Source of the DNA: Malurus cyaneus samueli
Lineage: Eukaryota; Chordata; Aves; Passeriformes; Maluridae
DNA length: 64,000 nucleotides
Direction of reading: 5' to 3'
Assembly: GCA_009741485.1 (NCBI GenBank)
Contig: CM019215.1
Coordinates: 82,165,575 to 82,229,574 of the forward strand
This document shows, one piece after another, positions 24,345 to 37,158 of the stretch. Made by a program: the position numbers and the translations under genes. The notes below the pieces were generated by a model, which was given only the letters and a program-made list of their open reading frames with translations, was not told the DNA's origin and searched no databases. Numbering within the stretch: the stretch's first letter is position 1; every line of letters starts with the position of its first letter.

Positions 24345-27300
24345 GGGGCCGCGGGGGCGACCGTGGGGAAGGGGCGGGAGCCGCGCCCACGGCCGCGGCT
24401 GCCGGCGCGGCGGCGCCGGGTGAGCCGAGGCGTGCGGGCAGCTGGGCGCTGCTGCGCCGCCGGGGCTGTCCCATGTCACGGGGAAGGCGGCCCGCGGGTG
24501 TCTCCGCGCCGGGGAGGGGCCGTGCCGGGAGGTCCCCGGCGGCGGTGAGGAGCGCTGCCCCGAGCCGGCTGCCGAGCAAAGCTGCCGTGTCAGCGGCGCT
24601 CAGGCTACCCCAGCGCTGTGCCCAGGGCAGCCTCCCCTCCCTTCACCGCTTCGGTAATGGAGGTCGCGCTTGTGTTGTTTTCCCATTCCCAGCAGCGGCA
24701 CTGGGCGTTCGAGGTTAAATCAGCCTTAATCTACTGCTTTCCCTAGCGACGAGAAATTGCATCGGTGCCGCTGCTGGGCACGGGAGGTCGAAGGCTGTTT
24801 CAAATGTTTGCGGGATGCCGGCAGCTCGCTCATGGTTTAGCGGAGCTGCGTGCTCGCTCCGAGGAGCACCGAGCACGCCCCATCGCGGAGCTGAGGGCAC
24901 GGCCGGCTCCTTCCCAAGGGGGAAGCCCCGCGTAGGTTTTGCTCCTGAAATAGGCTACAGCAGTGCAGGGCACGCAGATGCCTGAGCTGAGAGCGGTGCA
25001 TTCTTGCAATAAAATCCTGCACTTTCCGCGTTACTGGCATGTAGTTTTTCCCCTTAGAGTGGTGGGATTTCACTGAGAGACTGAGGGAGTAAGTGAGAGA
25101 AGTAGGAAAGCTTAGGTCATGGTCTTTGGAAGCGGGGTGGTCCAGAAGTCTGTAATGTAAAGGTAGAAGCTTTGTAATGGAGCTTTGCTGTTACGGCATA
25201 CAGTACAGAATTTGGAGAGTGTTGGGTGGAAAAGTTAGCTCCCACGTTGTAATTATGCAACCTTCTGCAGTTTTAGGGAGGTTTAAAAATACCTTGTGTG
25301 TCAGTTGAGTTGGTTTGTGTAAAAGACTTACTGTAATCTTGGAACTTCTTGGATTTTAACTGTCCTGTATATCTTTTCAAAAAGAAGAAATTGTTTAATG
25401 TCCAAATATGCATTCAAATACCGACTAAGTTTTCCTGTGAAATGGGTAAATGTGATATCCCGAGATGAGGTCGTGCTAGCAAAGTAGCACATGCCATCCA
25501 TCCCCTTGCTGGGTTGGCTGAGCAGAATGGTCCTTCAGTGAACCGTGAGAATTCAACGCCTTAACTCTGCAAAATACAGAGATTCTTTTCTCGAGTGAAT
25601 TCCGCTGAATGTCAAATGGAGTCGGTAGTGGTGGGGTGGAAAGGAGAACAGTATGCTGGATAAGTGCCCTTCTTTATTCTAAAGAGAATGTGGGAGTGGT
25701 GGCAAGTGGTCAATTCAGCTTTTCTTCAGATTTTTTTGATTGTACAATGACCCCTGCATAACGAGTGCAAAAGTAGTATTTGTTAAAGGAATTGACAGAA
25801 ATAGGTTAGATGCTTTGGGGTTAGAAAGTAGCTTGGCATACTTTTTTCAGATGATGATTGTGGTCTTTATGTTCTTGTACTGTGCTGTTGAGGATGGAAG
25901 TCAGCAGGTGATGTTGGGAGGGATGTTGCTTCTTTTATTTCCAGTCCCACCCCACCATTAAATGGGGATGCACACACGTGTTTTAAATTGGGACAGCTGT
26001 GCCTCCTTTTCTAACAGGATGTGTTCTAAAGAAAACACGATCAGCAAACATAGTGAAGTCTTACACACAGTTAAGCCTGTTTGCATGTAGTTTTAATGCA
26101 TTAAATGATTAATTATACATGCTAAATGAGGATGTTCCAACTCTGTTTTATTTCAGTGTCTCAACTCGACTGCTAATGTAGCTTGTACATTTTAGACTTC
26201 CTTGTGCAAAACTACTGGATGGAAGGGTATTTCTGTGAGCATACACAGGATTAAATTAATGCAAATTTCTTATGCAAGTTCATATGCTAACAAGTATGCC
26301 TCTGTACTTCAAAAGTGCAGCGTTTTTTGAAATTCTTATCTCTTTGAGGGGATCTGTGATCAACATCTGAAACACCTGTGATCAGGTGCTTGTAACAGAA
26401 AGGTTGCAGCATCTAATGTACCAGACCAGCCAAAAACAGCTAAGAAAATATTACTGACATGTAATCATACTGATTTTATGTAACTGTCTTGGCAAGTTAT
26501 CTCTGCTTCCTTATGTTGTTCATGCACACACCCCGAAGATGAAAGGGAGGGAAGGAGAGACACTTAAAAAGAATACCCACCAAATTACTCTGGAAAGGGG
26601 AGCGGTTTTTTGGCCCCAAAGTTAGGTGTTTTGCTTAGGAGAAGTACCTTTTTAATAAGTGATCCTCCAGGATCATACCCTAAGGAAAGCTTTAAACCAG
26701 TGATTTCCTGTTTGCCTAGGACTTCGTTGATTGAAGCAGCCTGGCTTGTCCCAATGGATAGAGAACCACTAGCATCTCTATCCCTGTAATTTCCTGCAAG
26801 CTGTCTCAGTAGGATTTGGTGATACTGGTCTTGTACTGATGTAAAATGGCATAAACCTAGGTTGGATTTATTGCATTGCTTCTAAAAGGAATTCTTTCAC
26901 CTAATCCCCCTGGAGTGCGGAGAGAAGAACGGAACGCAGGGTTTTTTTTTTTATTTCTGGGGAGAGAGAGTTTTAAGACTGTAACATGGCTGTATTGAAG
27001 CTTATCATTACAAATTTCAAATAAGGCAGTATAGCAAATAATTGTAGTGATTGCTGTAGGTTGGTAATTTCTTCTGTTGTGGAAACTGGAAAGCACAGAT
27101 TAAAAAAATTACTGCAAGGAGAACTGCAGAGAATCAGATTTTTCTGCTGTGACAAAACAGTTTTCTTAATAAATAGCAGTCCACAAATACTCTGTAAATG
27201 AAATACGGAATGGTCTTTAAAAAACCCTCAAAACCAAAATGGGACACTAAGAAGATAAAAGTGCTTCCTGTACAGTACCTTGGTTTGTTTCACAATGTGG

Positions 27301-30300
27301 TTAGTGCATGTTTATTTTGATGTCTCCTCTCCTTTTCTTCCTTAAGAGTGTGAATGTTGTTGATTTCTTCAGTGTCTTGACTCAAGCATTAAAAGGATAA
27401 CACCACTGCTAAAACAAAATCCCCTACAGCTTTAAGGGGCTGATCCTACTCTCTGTAACATCCATTTGAGCAAAACTGGGCATTAGTGATTGGTCAGGCA
27501 TGTCTGTTTTTCTCTCTGTTGAAATCTGTCTTAACAAAAGATAATGTCCTCAAAGTTTGAAATACTTAATCTCTATTTAAAAGGATATGGTTAAATGGCT
27601 TTCTGCTGGGATATTGCGTGACTGAGTTATGGAACTCTGTAAGAATCCATAGTGCAATTACAGACGTGATATTGTCGCTGGAGACTGATTAGGTCAGACT
27701 ACCTAAAGTATTCCTAAAACCTCAAGAGTGGCTGTGATCCAGAAGGCTTCTTGCAAGCAAGTTAGAGTATTCCTTATTGCTCCATAAAAATAATTGTTGT
27801 CCCAGTGGCCTTGACTTCCCTATAATTTGCATGTAAAAGGAAAAACAGACTAATACAACAATCTTATTAAAAGCTGCAAAACTGCCTATTTGTTTTAGAT
27901 AAAAAATAAGTACGGAATTAATATACTGTCCTGTGTTCTGGAGCTTCTGCATGGTGAGGAGTGCGTTTAACATGATCCTGGCTTTGAAGACTGGCTCAGG
28001 ACAACGGATGTTTGAGGATTTTTTTGATTTTTGCTGAAAGGTGATGTTCTTTCTAATTCTGGCACTTGGCCACCATTAAATTCTCTGCCCCCTGATGTGA
28101 CATAGGGCTTCTGCACCTGCTGGTGTCATCAACTATATCACTTTTTCAGTAGATGACTGCCTATAGGCAGAATACTAAGAAATGCCAGATGAAATTAAGA
28201 GTGTTAATTTTGCATCTGGCTGTCAGATGTTATTTGGGAAGAGATCCTTTTGGCTCACGTGGCCTTTTAGAAAGCTGTGAAGAATGAATCTGGCTTAGTC
28301 TTGCAGTACGTTATAAGGGATGTTGTTCTGTCTGGTAAAGAAGAGGGTGGGAAGATCTAGTGTCAGGATCAGCTTCTTTAACCTGAAAGGAATTAATTCA
28401 CATTAATGTGAGTGGATGTCTTTTTGCAGGTGTGATTGGACAGGAGAGGTCTCTGTGAACTTCTCTGAAACCGAAAGGAAAAACAATCTCTGCCTAGGGC
28501 TGCTATGATCCTGATTTTTTTTTTTTTAATTTTTTTTTTCTTCCTAACGTGACTCAGATGAACATTCTTTTACCTTGTAATCCTTTGTGTGCTGGCATCT
28601 CCTGCAAAGAGAAGTAATACCTAAAACTTGCCTCTTTGGGAAATTCTCACATTTCAGCTATATAGCAGTTTAAATCCGGGCTTGGTCCGTGCCGGTCCCA
28701 AGGTAATGACATTTCTAGTCCTGTTCTGCAGGAAAGTTTGAAATGGTTGCAGTGCCTTTGGCTGGCTCCACCTGTTCCTGTGCATAGCCGTTTGCTTATC
28801 TCCTGGTGGAATGGGGTCTTTCTGAGGTAGGCAGCTTTCAGGGGTGCTCTCAGAGTGCAGCAGCCTCTCCTCCTGCGCAGGAGGAGCCGCGCAGATAATG
28901 CTGGAATGCTGGTGCTGCTGCAGCTGAGCTTTGGTATGTGACAGCTGTTAAGTACAATGGTTTTTGCAACTTTTAAATTCTGTTGTGCTCCTGGCTAGCA
29001 TCCATAACCTAAGTACGTGTTAAGTACCAACACGGGAGATTTTAGTGTGATGCACTTATCAGTTACTATATATACTCAATATGTAGTACCTAAATTGGTA
29101 CATCCAGGAGCTGAATTTCCTCACTGTTGAAGCACAGAACATGGCATTCCTTTTTCTTTTCCTTAATGCATTTTAATACTGTCGCTCTTGCATTTTTTAA
29201 TAGTTATTTCTCCCCCTTTTTTTTAAACTGTACATAAATATCCTCTTGGTGATGGAATTGCTGATATACCTAAGAGCCCTTCTGTAATTAAAGCATCCAT
29301 CTATTCTGTTAGGACACTGGCAGACTGCTATGCATCTAAAGCACAGTGTGGTACTTGGGAAGGTACTGCTTAATTGTACAAAAAAATAAGATTAATTTAA
29401 ACCAGTGTTAGCAACTGATGTATGGTTCTTAACTATCAAAACCTGCTTTGATAGTTGAAACAATCTCTTTCTAAAAAAGAGGTATTTATTTGTTATATAA
29501 GTGATCGTGTGGAAAGGAGACAAGTGTAAGACAACCTGCTTTCACCGGTCGGTTTGAAAAATAAGTTTAGAAGTTATCTAAACAGAAGTTTGGAGATGGA
29601 AATCCGGCTACTTCTTACACTGAGCTTTTTAATTTGGAGGGAACCTGTACCTCATGTGCTTCCAGATTAATTTCCCCCTGCATTTAAGGGGTGATCATTT
29701 TGAATAACTATTTAAGCTATTAGTATCTTAATTTAGGGGGAAAGAAGAAAACCCAAAATTGATCTTCTCTTTGCTTTGGACAGAAGCAGATAGTTTGACT
29801 TAGTATTTGGTGTTTCATTATTTCACTGCTTGTGGAATGGGGCACACTGACATTTTAGAACAGATCAAAGTGCTTGTGTACGTGTTTTCAGCTTCCCTGG
29901 AGTCAGTTTCATGGCTCTATTTTAGAACTTTTGCTCAAATGAAGATTTACACTCTGGGAAGCCATTTGTTTGGAGTAGCCCTGTAATAACTGCATTCTTT
30001 GACCCAGAGAACTGAATGATGCAGTTACCTTTGAGGGTATTTTGGTAAAATATTTTACGTGTGTGTATATTCAAATGGAATAGGTTTTGATGCTTAAGTC
30101 AGTTGCAGTTTGAGTGGGGAAGCTTAACTCTAGTAAAAAGGGTAGAGTGGGTTTACCAAAATAACTTCAGGTTTGTGAACTTCACTGTCTTGGCTGTGTG
30201 ATTTCAGCTTAGTTTTTCCTTCTCAGAGATATTTAATAGAAACCAACCTTCATAAACAACTAAAAAGTTTCAAACTCACTGAAAAATGAATGAGTCTTAA

Positions 30301-32820
30301 CTTTTTCTATATTTGTCTTCAAGACAGGAATTCTGAAACACTAACCCCTTCACAGGATATTTAAGAGCCATCACAGGAGAACAATGATCCTCATTTTAAA
30401 AAAAAGGAATGGTATCTTGCTTTGACAGTCATCTGAGAGATTGGAAACCTGTTAAAATTACAGCTGCACAGTAGTGTCAGAGTTGTGGATAGATTTGAGG
30501 TAGTTAAACTCTATAAATGTTATGGCAGAAAATTACTGTGAAAAGTCTAGGTTTTTCAGTTTCGTGCCTCATTTCATTTTCATGCTGTATTTTATTCTTT
30601 GTGCAACTTTTGTCCTTAAATGGCTTTTCTGGACAGTTGAATTAGCTGCAGTGTTGCCTTTTTTGTGTGAATAATTTGTACATTTTTCACTAGAAAATAA
30701 CCAGTATTCATTGTAGATTAGTTTTTTATCAATTAGGCTGGCATTTATCTAGGGAGGTATCTTAACATAGATACCATTTTCTAAAAACAACTTGTGGCAA
30801 ATTCTAGTTGAACATTTTCCCACTGATTACTGTTATATACTAAAATAATCTTAGGTATCTGAGAATTTTAAACTTAAATATTGTTATTTATGATATTTTA
30901 TTTAACTCTTAGCTTACTTTTTATCATGTGTGTGCTATATAATAAAGGGTTAAACATAAAGAGAAAACATGACTTGCTATTTGGAATGCAGCAGCTGTCA
31001 TACCAGGACGGAGGGATGCATGGGGTTTTAAATGAATGAAAATATTGTGTTCTGCTGAAGTTTCATTCAGGATTTCAGGTAGGCAAAATTAATAGTGGAA
31101 CTAGTTTTCTGTGGTGCCTGTGCTGGCACACCCACGGTTGTGTTTGTTTAAAAAAAGGCACTATTAATAATTGCCTTTTGGGGTCTTGTCTTTTACTCAC
31201 CATGGATGTGGCCACCAGGGCCCTCTGTACTCTCTGCCACTGTCACATAAAACCATTTAATTACATAAGTTGATAGTCCAGGTTCTTTATGACAGTTGCC
31301 CCAACCAGGATTCCTTTTGCTTCCTTGGTTAGTTAGCTAGCTAGTCCTGACCCTTGGGGTCTGATGGCCAAGATGTTCTGCTCCTATGGATATGGTTAAA
31401 TATGTGAAAGAGTGGGAATGGTACATAATCTCTTGAGGATTTTGTACTCCACTTCCTACTCCATCCCCCCATTATTTAGGGGGCAAAAATTGTTCTTTGG
31501 AGGCCATTACATTTAAAAGTGACAACTGGAAAATCAGGAAGAAAGCCCTTCTGGAGTGGAGAGTCATTTAATTTCACAACGTAGCATACTATTCTTTGAA
31601 GCTTTTTCTGTCGATAGGGAAGTAAAATTTCTTCCAGCTGGCTTTGACTTATTTGGAGGGATGCTGAAAATAATCATTGCTCAACTAAGTGTGTTTCTCG
31701 ATTTGACAGCTAAGAATAACTATTTACATATTGATGCAAAATACTGAGTTTCAGGGGATTTTTCTCTCAAGTTTTATTGAGTTTAGCTCTTAGTAGAAAG
31801 AAAATGAAAATTGTGTAAGTGGGCAAGACTTTTAGAGTTTAACTCAACATTGTTTTTGTTTGCCAGAGGTAGATTTGTCCCTCAGCAGGGTATTAATTGT
31901 TCTTGGTCTTGTGCAGTGGCAACGGGAATCTTCAGCTTTACTAGGCTCTGGATTGTATTCATAATTCTCAAAACACCATAATAGCCACTTGAACCGGTTC
32001 CTCTCATCTTGGAGCACTCCAAATGCTGTGCCAACTTATTTAAATAAAGACAAAACAATGGGCCTTGGTCCAAGGGGTAACGAGGAGCTGGAATGCCTTT
32101 GAAGTTCAGGACCCTGGGCTGTAGGTGCGATTTACATAAACCTCATTATGTAATTTGAATGCAGTTTCTCTTCCTGTTTGTTCGATTTATGAAGCTTTGT
32201 GTCCAAAGAGAAAGAGATAGTAAGACCTGTAATTAAGATAAGTAGCAGGCCACTCCTTTTCTGAATGTGTGCTCTGGGGAGGAGGGAATTGTAGATGCAG
32301 CATTAAGGGTAGAACAAAACCTGTGATTCAGGCACCTTCAGTTGATGAGAATAATACTGACTCTTTTCCTTTGAAAAAACTGCATGCTTCTTTAAACAAT
32401 AACTATGCCTAGTTCAAGCTATTATTGGCTCTAATATAAATGGTACAGAAAAGCTTAGGAGTTCTTACCAGCAACAGTTTTGCTTATCTAAAGGCCATGG
32501 AAGAGCTCTATCTAACCAGCTCTCATCAGTTTTAAAGCTGCCTTTAAAGTTTTAAGTATCTAAGTGGACAGTGAGTTTTCTAATCAGAATTGTGTACTAT
32601 GATGTTTTGTGGTTCTAAGTCAAGCACTTGCTTTGTCTTTCTGTCAGATCCTCTCTAACCTTTTTCTTACAGCAGATAGTAAGTAGGAGCACTGGGTTTG
32701 TGCATAGAGTCCTACAAGTGGCAAAGCTAGCTGTGTTCAATCTACTTGCTTATCAGATGATTAGTCAGATGAACCAGTGACTCCTTATCATGAGTTACTT
32801 TATGATTATTGATTCAAATT

Positions 32821-33552
32821 CATAGAATTGTTAAGGTTGGAAAAGACCTCCAAGGTCATTGAATCCAGCCTTTGACTGACCACCTCCATGCCAGCTAAAC
32901 ACTGAGAGACATCTCCTGTTGCTTCTTCAATGCTTTCAGGGCTGGTGACCTTCCTGGCCAGGCTGTTCGAATGCCTGACCACTCTTTCTGGGAAGAAATT
33001 CTTCCTGCTGTCCAACTTTAACCTTATCAGGTGCAGCTTGAGTTTGTTTTGTTTTGTCCTGTCACTTGTTGCCTGGGAAAAGAGACACTGCCTACCTGGC
33101 TACACCCTCCTTTCAGGGTGCTGTAGAGAGTGATAGGGTCTCCTCTGAACTTTCTTTTCTCCAGGCTGAAGAACCCCAGCTCCCTCAGCTGCTTCTCACC
33201 AGATTTATGCTCCAGACCCCTCACCAGCTCCGTTGTCCTTCTCTGGACACACTCCAGCACCTCAGTGTCCTCCTTGCTGTGAGTGGCCCAGAACTGGACA
33301 CAGGATTCAAGGTGCAGTCTCACCAATGCCAAGTAAAGGAGGGTGGTCGCTGCCCTGGTCCTGCTGGCCACACTATTGCTGATAGAGGCCAGGATGCCTT
33401 TGGCCTTCTTTGCCTCCTGAGGACACATGGGCTCATGTTCAGCTGCTCTCAACCAGCACTCCCAGGTCCTTTTCCACTGGGCAGCTTTCCATCCATTCTG
33501 CCCCCCAGCCCCAGTGGCTCCACATGGGGTTGTTGTGACTGAAGTGCAGGAC
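32821..33552 (-). mobile_element. CR1 LINE fragment with RT C-terminal remnant
   Basis: The + strand begins CATAGAATTGTTAAGGTTGG, the reverse of the CR1 3' end, and ends near GTGACTGAAGTGCAGGAC. On the - strand an open frame (33027-33452, about 140 codons) encodes the end of the CR1 ORF2 protein. It contains blocks such as [26 protein letters not shown] and [13 protein letters not shown] downstream frame carries RKNFFPERVVRHSNSL, so the end of ORF2 is frameshifted. The copy is 5'-truncated and dead. It lies antisense to PHLPP1 in intron 1. Confidence 0.93.
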
Positions 33553-34299
33553 TAGTAAGTGACGGAGGAAGGTACTTCTCTTTCTTCTGTGTGTAACTTA
33601 GTGGGACAGACAGACCTCTAGGGGAGATCAGTGAGCAATCATTTTATCTATGAAACTTACTGGGTTGTATCAGACATAATTATTGTGTGTCACTGTTGAC
33701 TTTCTGCATCTATGTCTATTTGCTTTCATGCTATAAAGCTTGTCCATTGAAGTAAGAAAGTTAATGACAAAAGGGGTTAAGAATGAAATGGTGGAACATC
33801 TGGAAGATGGCTAAGGTGTCTAATGAACTGAAATTAACAGTCTAGGACCTCTTGGTTTCTTCTGGTACCAGTATTTCACGGCCACAAACACTAAAGCATG
33901 ATAGTCTGCATGCAGCGAACAGGATGTATCTCAAAGAGAAGTTAATCATATATCTGTGAGAGATGCAATATAACATTTCAGAAATACCAACAGGAGTTTC
34001 TTCAAAGCTGTGTAATATGTAATTGTACAAAACTATTCCTGAGTTGAGGACTTCTAATGTATTGTCTTTGTAAAGGCATGGAGTTCATACATAGTGTGGA
34101 TTAAAGATTAATTATTTAGAAGCAGCCCATGGCTTATATCTTTTCAGTGCAAGCAGTTAACCTTTTTGTTTTGGATGCCCTAGCTAATAAAAAAAAAAGG
34201 ACTGATTGAAAGTTGGAATCAAAAATATGTGTAATATCTAAGCTCTGGGAAGTTGCTGGGGATGTGCCTTATCTTCCTTTTCGGATTTGTTGTTGTTCG

Positions 34300-34322
34300 T
34301 TTTTTTTTTTTTTTTTTTTTTT
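34300..34322 (+). repeat. Poly(T) tract, 23 bases
   Basis: Pure T run followed directly by GGGGGGTGGG in PHLPP1 intron 1. Confidence 0.95.
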
Positions 34323-35215
34323 GGGGGGTGGGTTTGTTTGGTGAAAGCATGAAAACATTAAAAACCTATCCCCTGTCTGTGTCAATTAAATTAGAACCTA
34401 TAGTCTGTATATTCCCTGTGAATAAGCAGAATATAAATGTGATACATTTGAGACTACTAAATAGAGAAAGTGTTTCCATTTCATGACTTCCAGAACAATG
34501 GAAGTGATGAAATGCTTATCTGTATAAGCATATTCATCCCTGCTTAGTCTATAGCACTGAGAACTGCTTGGTGTGTGTCTCTATAATCTCCCTAATCAAA
34601 TGACAACTTTAATTATTGCTAATATGAGAAGAGTACATTAAATTATTTTATTTATTTTGCCTTACAGGTTGCATTTTGAATGTGTCTCCTGTAAGAAAAA
34701 TGCTTTAGAGTGTTTCTTTTCTAAGTCCCTTATGATAAAAGATCCTAGTTTATTTTGCAACTTGCAACTTCTTGTAAATGAAACCTAGAATGAAAATATA
34801 TTGATCAGTATCCCTAGATACTGTACTACAGTGATTAAGACACCTTGTAGCGTGCAGTGGACTAGGTCATAGTCTTCTGTGACTGTCTGAGTAAATGTTT
34901 CTCTGGATAAAACAGTCTTCTAGAGCCTGAGGTATATATGATGTTTAATTTTCAACACTGTGTGGAATGTCATCCTTTGTACTGTGCTCCACTGGAGTGT
35001 GAGCAGTTTCAGCACCTCTGGCTGGTTCAGTTCTGTGTTAATAGGAGACGTATTTTGAGTTTCTGGAAAATACCTGATACTACTTATGTGCACTTGGAAG
35101 TGGGTAATGCAGATTTGTCACTTTAGTTGTGAACAGCACTGTCTTGAGAGTGTCAGCAGATTGCAAAGCAGAGATCAGCTGTAGATCCTTTCACCGTAGA
35201 ACAAGCAGATAGATA

Positions 35216-35398
35216 CTTTTGCCTTCTTTTTATTTGCCTTCTTTTTTTCCTATTTTTTTTTTTTTTTTTTTTTTTTTGCAGTGCCTTTATTTTTCTTCTT
35301 TTTGTGTTTTTCCTTTTTGTCTTTTTTCTCCCGCCATTTTTCCTCCCAATGGCTCCCCTTTTTTTCCCCTCTCCTCCTTCTTTTTCTACTGGAAGTTT
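35216..35398 (+). repeat. Polypyrimidine-rich tract with T25 core
   Basis: About 180 bases made mostly of T and C on the + strand, with a pure T run at 35253-35277. The run is followed by GCAG, giving a splice-acceptor look-alike at about 35281. No exon-like frame or donor of known PHLPP1 sequence follows, so it is listed as a simple low-complexity region. Confidence 0.8.
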
Positions 35399-36389
35399 TT
35401 GGACATTCTTGGCTACATTTGCCAACTCACCCATTTTGTACAATTTGAGTCCTCTTATTGAAGATTTCAGAGGGTTTCTTTTCCATATGCGTGTATCAGC
35501 AGGCCTCTTTGTGTCTTCCTTGTTCTTCTGCCCCTATATCTATAAGGCTGTGTATCAAACAGTACTGCATTACTTGTGGAGAAAATGGCTAACACAGGGC
35601 TGCAAAACAAGTAAGTAAAATTCTCTTCGGAGAGTCACTGCATGTGTCTGTAACAAATTCAACAAATTGCTGTCTGTGTATGTCAACAATGTGGGATCAG
35701 GCAACAGTGTAGTCAAAAGAGATAAAAAAACTAGAGCCTTATACCAGTTTGAGGTGTACTCTACCTAGATATTACAGTAATAAGGGTTTGAAAATTTTTT
35801 AGGGTTTTTCTTGCTTAAATAAAAAAATCTGGTGTCACACGTTTATTCTTCATCCAGCAGAGCATCTCTAGCTAATGTAGGATTTTAAAAAGCAAGGATT
35901 GTAGCCTGGATTATCTATTAGAAGAATTTATAAACTGGTTATGAAAGAAAGGAAAAAAATGGCTGATTTTGCATAGTAAGAATTATGACTGACAGTAGAA
36001 GAGTTCATGCTGTTATAGCCTTTGAACCTAGAATTGGATATACTGATTCTTTAGCATTAGACTGACTTGTAAACAGTGGTATTACATGCAGCACATCCGT
36101 AAAGCTTATGCTTTTTAGGAATGTGTACAGCAGACATGGAGATTCAGCATTTGGCACTGCTCTCCTGTTTGCTGTCACCAGCTAAGCTGGGCATGATCAA
36201 CTAGACAAGTTAAATAAAACATGCAGTTAGCAATCATTGTCCTTTCTGAATTGTGAAGGAAAGTGCCGCTAGGGAGTATTGTACAGGGAGTCTGGTCTCC
36301 TCTTTTAGCCCTGAGAAAGGTAGGATTCCTGGCAGGCAGATCCTGGAAACTCAGTGTTCAGACTTCTTTCCAGAAGAGGATTGCATATC

Positions 36390-37158
36390 AACCATATGAA
36401 GTTTAATGGGGCAGGTGCCAGATTCTGCACCTGGAATGTGGGAACCCCAGATGCGCATACAAATTGGGGAACAAGGGATTGGAGAAAAGCCTCAGAGAAA
36501 GAGGTCTAGGGATCCTGGTCAATGGCAAGTAGAATATGAGCCAGCTGCGTGCCTTTGCAGCCAGAAGGGCTTAACAACATCCTGAGGTGCATCAGGCACA
36601 GCATCGCTGGCCAGTTGCGGGAACGGATTGTCCTGCTCTGCTCTGCACTGGTGCAGCCTCACCTTGAATATTGTGTGCAGTTTTGGGCACCACAATATAA
36701 GAAAAATTTAAAGCCGTTGGAAAGAGTCCAAAGGAGGGCTACCAGTGTGGTGTAGGGTCTGGAGGGGAAGCTGTATGAGGCTGAGCTCACTTGGTCTGTT
36801 CAGCCTGGAGAAGAGGAGACTGAGGGGAGACCTCATTGCAGCCTACAGCTTCCTCCTGAGGAGAATTGGAGGGGCAGGTACTGATCTTCTCTCTGATGAC
36901 TAGTCATAGGACTTGACAGAATAGCATGAAGCTGTATCGGGGGAAGTTTAGGCTGGATGTTAGGAAACTACCAGAGTGTGGCTGGACACTGGAACAGGCT
37001 GCCAAGGGAGGTGGTCATGGCACTGGACCTGCCAGAGTTCAGGAACTGTTTGGACAACTTTTTCAGAGACATGGTGTGATTCTTGGAGCTGTCGTGTGCC
37101 GGGTCAGGAGTTGGGTCAGTTGTGAGTCCCTTCCAACTCAGGATATTCCATGATTCTC
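36390..37158 (+). mobile_element. CR1 LINE fragment (sense to PHLPP1)
   Basis: The + strand frames carry CR1 ORF2 C-terminal blocks: [19 protein letters not shown] and [16 protein letters not shown] followed by LERVQRRAT (36549-36755). KFRLDVRK (from 36941) follows in another frame. The copy ends TTCCAACTCAGGATATTCCA then TGATTC, the CR1 3' terminus. Several frame changes and stops make it a dead copy. The protein type differs somewhat from that at 32821-33552, suggesting another CR1 subfamily. Confidence 0.92.

Larger units (their letters stand above)
22460..24610. other. CpG island spanning PHLPP1 promoter and exon 1
   Basis: CpG dinucleotides and G+C rise abruptly near 22460 and fall off after about 24610, against AT-rich, CpG-poor flanks. 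The island covers the promoter, 5' UTR, the whole coding exon 1 and the first ~270 bases of intron 1. Bounds are by eye. Long open frames on the - strand inside it (for example 23288-24325) are the usual artefact of few stop codons in GC-rich DNA. Confidence 0.9.

Noticed and set aside
34670..34700. TTGCCTTACAG followed by an open stretch, possible exon
   Set aside because: The translation (GCILNVSPVRKM) does not match PHLPP1, and the site is one of many acceptor look-alikes expected in 40 kb of intron.
35253..35618. Polypyrimidine tract plus CAG resembling a splice acceptor before an open frame
   Set aside because: The following peptide does not match PHLPP1 exon 2 or any known domain, and the tract is part of a long low-complexity region.
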